Source: Chamaea fasciata | Lineage: Eukaryota; Chordata; Aves; Passeriformes; Sylviidae | Reading direction: 5' to 3' | NCBI GenBank assembly: GCA_029207755.1 | Contig: JARCOQ010000006.1 | Span: forward strand, 16,156,890 to 16,220,889 | Length of the DNA stretch: 64,000 nucleotides | Shown: positions 61,726 through 64,000 of the stretch, in pieces | Numbering within the stretch: the first letter of the stretch is position 1 | Layout of the letters: every line of letters begins with the position of its first letter | Position numbers and translations under genes: made by a program | The notes under the pieces: model-generated | Seen by the model: the letters and a program-made list of their open reading frames with translations, nothing else | The model's database searches: none | Told to the model about the DNA's origin: nothing

Positions 61726-63808
61726 CCCACCAAGGTATATTCAAATAAAAAAGTAAAATCTGAAAAAGTTAAAATTCTGGGAAAGGAAAATACTGAAGTT
61801 GCAGCCAAGGCAGTCTCCTGTGGCTCTCAGATGTACAGCTCATGTCCTAAGGCCAGAACACTTAATCCCAAAGATCAACAAATAGTTTTTCCTTTTTCTT
61901 ATTGTAGCATATTGTTAAAAATGTTAATTAGGCTGTATTTTTCCAGTGACTGTGGCTGTTTAGAACAATATACATAGGCTATGCACTGTACATTTCAGTG
62001 GGCTTCCAACAAAAGCTAGGAGCAAAGAACTATCTTGGAAGGTACAGTAAAACAGACATGGGAAAGTTAATTTTAATTTAGACATTAATATAATTATGCT
62101 GTGGATATCATCTGTAAACACACATCAAGGATATAGCTACACACCAGGAAGAGCAATGGCAATGAGTAAAATCAGCATCAGCACAGACTCACTGCTGAAC
62201 CATTTCTTTGGTATTCAGATACAGCAGGGGCAGGCCGAAGCATCATTTGGGAAATGATACCTCAGCCAGCATACAAGGGCATTTTCCATATTCTTCCTGC
62301 TCTCTCCTGCCTTGAACTTTTCATTACACCTCCCATTTAGCTCATTCAGATTGTATTACTGGTAATGCTAATATTTCCATATTTCCTCCAAAGTACATTT
62401 TAAAGCAATTATTAGAAACCAGCTTCCTATTTCACTTCTCATATCAAAGTACAAAGTCCATCATTTTAATATAATTAAAAAATCCATTGGCAGTCAAGGC
62501 GTGCCACAGATGGAACACTAATCAGTTCATATTTTCCTGATGAGAGCTATGTTTCTGCTCAATTTTGACCTGAAGAAAGTAAGAAAATGGATAAAATAAT
62601 TAACCCTCCCTGTTTTCCATGAGACTGGAAAGAGATGCTATGACACAGTATAAACAGACATTATGACTTGAGAGATGCAGAAGCAGAACAATGACTACTC
62701 TGTACATGCCAATGACACAGAAGAAGATGAAAGGTTTAATTATATCCTCTCCACTTGAATTCATGAATCTTGTCTTTCTGGAAGCCTCAATAATTGCTAA
62801 TTTGAAGTCTAAAATTTTGTTGAATTTTGTTGGTATTTCTGGTTTAGCCTAGGAAAAAAGATAAATCACAAATTCTTTAGCAGCCACTGAAAGGTAGCAC
62901 ACAATGTTGTGTAGATCTTTTTTTTAAAGTTTCACTATATTTGCCTTTCAAAATCCCTGTTGTTTTCATGTGTGAGAAAATATGCAATCAGGTTAAATAC
63001 TGAGTAAACTGATACCAGTAATAAATCTTGTGTATACAGAATGAATCTTAAGCCTAGGGTAAAATAGTAATACATTACCCGATCAGTTACAGAAACAATC
63101 AAGTAAGATGAAACAGAATAAAACAAATACTGGAAATACTAGATGAAAAAGGTTATAAAATGAGCTGTTTTCTTTAGTGTCTTGGAATCAGTGGATATCA
63201 GTGTTAGAAGTTGAAATTAATTGGGCTAAAATATCCACCAGAGTTGAGATTCCTGGAATCTCTGTGGGCAGATCAGGACACTTGAAAGAAGTGAGCCAAG
63301 CATCAAGAGAGGAACTATATAGTCAACATTATTAACAATCATGACTTTACCACTGGCTTCCCACTATTAATTATAAAGAGATAAGAAAATAGTCAAACAT
63401 GAAGAAAAAAAAAATCTTTTATTCCACTATTTACAAAGCTGTAAACTTTTCAATTCATACTTTTAAAGCAAGTTCCAAATTGAAAACAACTCATGAATAG
63501 CTTCCCAATTCACAAGTAGAGCTTCCAGGAGAGGGCTCCAAAGCAACACTAGTACTCCAGGGAAACTGCCCAAACGTCTCTGTCCCACTTTGAGAAACAG
63601 TTAATTAGCTTTAGTTTAATTATAGGTCTCATGCCCTTCTGCCTACAAATTTGAGTGTGACTTACACTAAGATGGAAAAATGAAAGCTATGAGCTAACAT
63701 GGGCTGTTAATGTTTTGACTTAGAATAATATAGCTAAAATGGAAATATTAAAAAAGGGATGAAAATTATAATAAACCCTCATTGACTATTTTAAATAGCA
63801 TAATATGT

Positions 63809-63844
63809 ATATATAAATAACATAAATATATATAAATAACATAA
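63809..63844. repeat. AT-rich tandem duplication (about 17-19 bp)
   Basis: Two copies of an atataaataacataa unit lie head to tail, the second with an extra TA. Confidence 0.7.
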
Positions 63845-64000
63845 AGATGATTATGTAATATAGAATAAGAAAACAATTATTGCCCATATATTTTCCTAAG
63901 ACATACATTTCTGTGTAAACAAAAGCTGTCTAGTTCTTCTAGGAGAATGGCAAATGACTAGACTGTGGTCAACATTTCAACAACTGGAATGAGGCAAGAC

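Larger units (their letters stand above)
56033..64000. other. Gene-free AT-rich DNA
   Basis: The last 8 kb contain no supported gene or transposon. The longest frame, 111 codons at 61642-61977 (+), runs through a poly-T and looks like chance. Simple repeats at 56679-56735, 61710-61725 and 63809-63844 and hairpins near 59585-59619 are listed separately. The 58860-59420 stretch is AT-rich and lacks obvious repeats, so it is a candidate for conserved noncoding sequence only by appearance. Confidence 0.6.

Noticed and set aside
1..64000. CRISPR arrays, tRNA or rRNA genes, operons
   Set aside because: No regularly spaced repeats, cloverleaf-like sequence or ribosomal RNA blocks were seen, and the genome type is not prokaryotic.

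Overview
The window looks like vertebrate, almost certainly bird, nuclear DNA that is free of genes. The evidence is: several truncated copies of the avian LINE CR1 (chicken repeat 1), three of them with the family's typical 3' tail; LTR fragments resembling avian endogenous retroviruses; no bacterial-type coding density; AT-rich sequence with short, scattered open frames throughout. The LTR types resemble those I associate with songbirds, but I hold that order-level assignment loosely. No cellular protein-coding gene, tRNA, rRNA, CRISPR array or known ncRNA could be supported. The longest open frames (136-180 codons) lie inside or partly inside transposon copies, and the others look like chance frames.

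Layout. 1-5040: AT-rich intergenic or intronic DNA with small simple repeats. 5050-5560: a G-rich LTR-like block. 5561-7837: nothing recognised. 7838-8530: the best-preserved LTR, on the minus strand, with recognisable U3, R and U5. 8531-14499: nothing recognised. 14500-14945: CR1, minus strand. 14946-21364: unclassified, including a CpG-bearing patch near 15.4-15.75 kb. 21365-22160: CR1, plus strand. 22161-25554: unclassified. 25555-26100: LTR/ERV-like remnant, plus strand. 27605-28927: the longest CR1, plus strand, with decayed reverse-transcriptase blocks. 28975-30345: a GC-richer block of unknown origin. 31455-31520: CR1 tail fragment. 37430-37885: second unknown GC-richer block. 42062-42690: CR1, minus strand, followed by an avian ERVL-type LTR at 42885-43325. 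46026-46370: another LTR fragment. 46371-64000: AT-rich, with an A/C-rich tract (53.7 kb), a 44-nt poly-T (56.0 kb), a 27-bp perfect tandem duplication (56.2 kb) and an ATATG-type pentanucleotide microsatellite (56.7 kb).

No genes act together here. The window is best read as part of a gene desert or a very large intron. I found no convincing new biological system. The items most worth checking are a small exon-like segment at 47776-47830, the long poly-T tract, the unclassified GC-rich blocks, and possible conserved noncoding stretches near 48.6-48.9 and 58.9-59.4 kb. All family assignments come from memory of consensus patterns, not from a database search.
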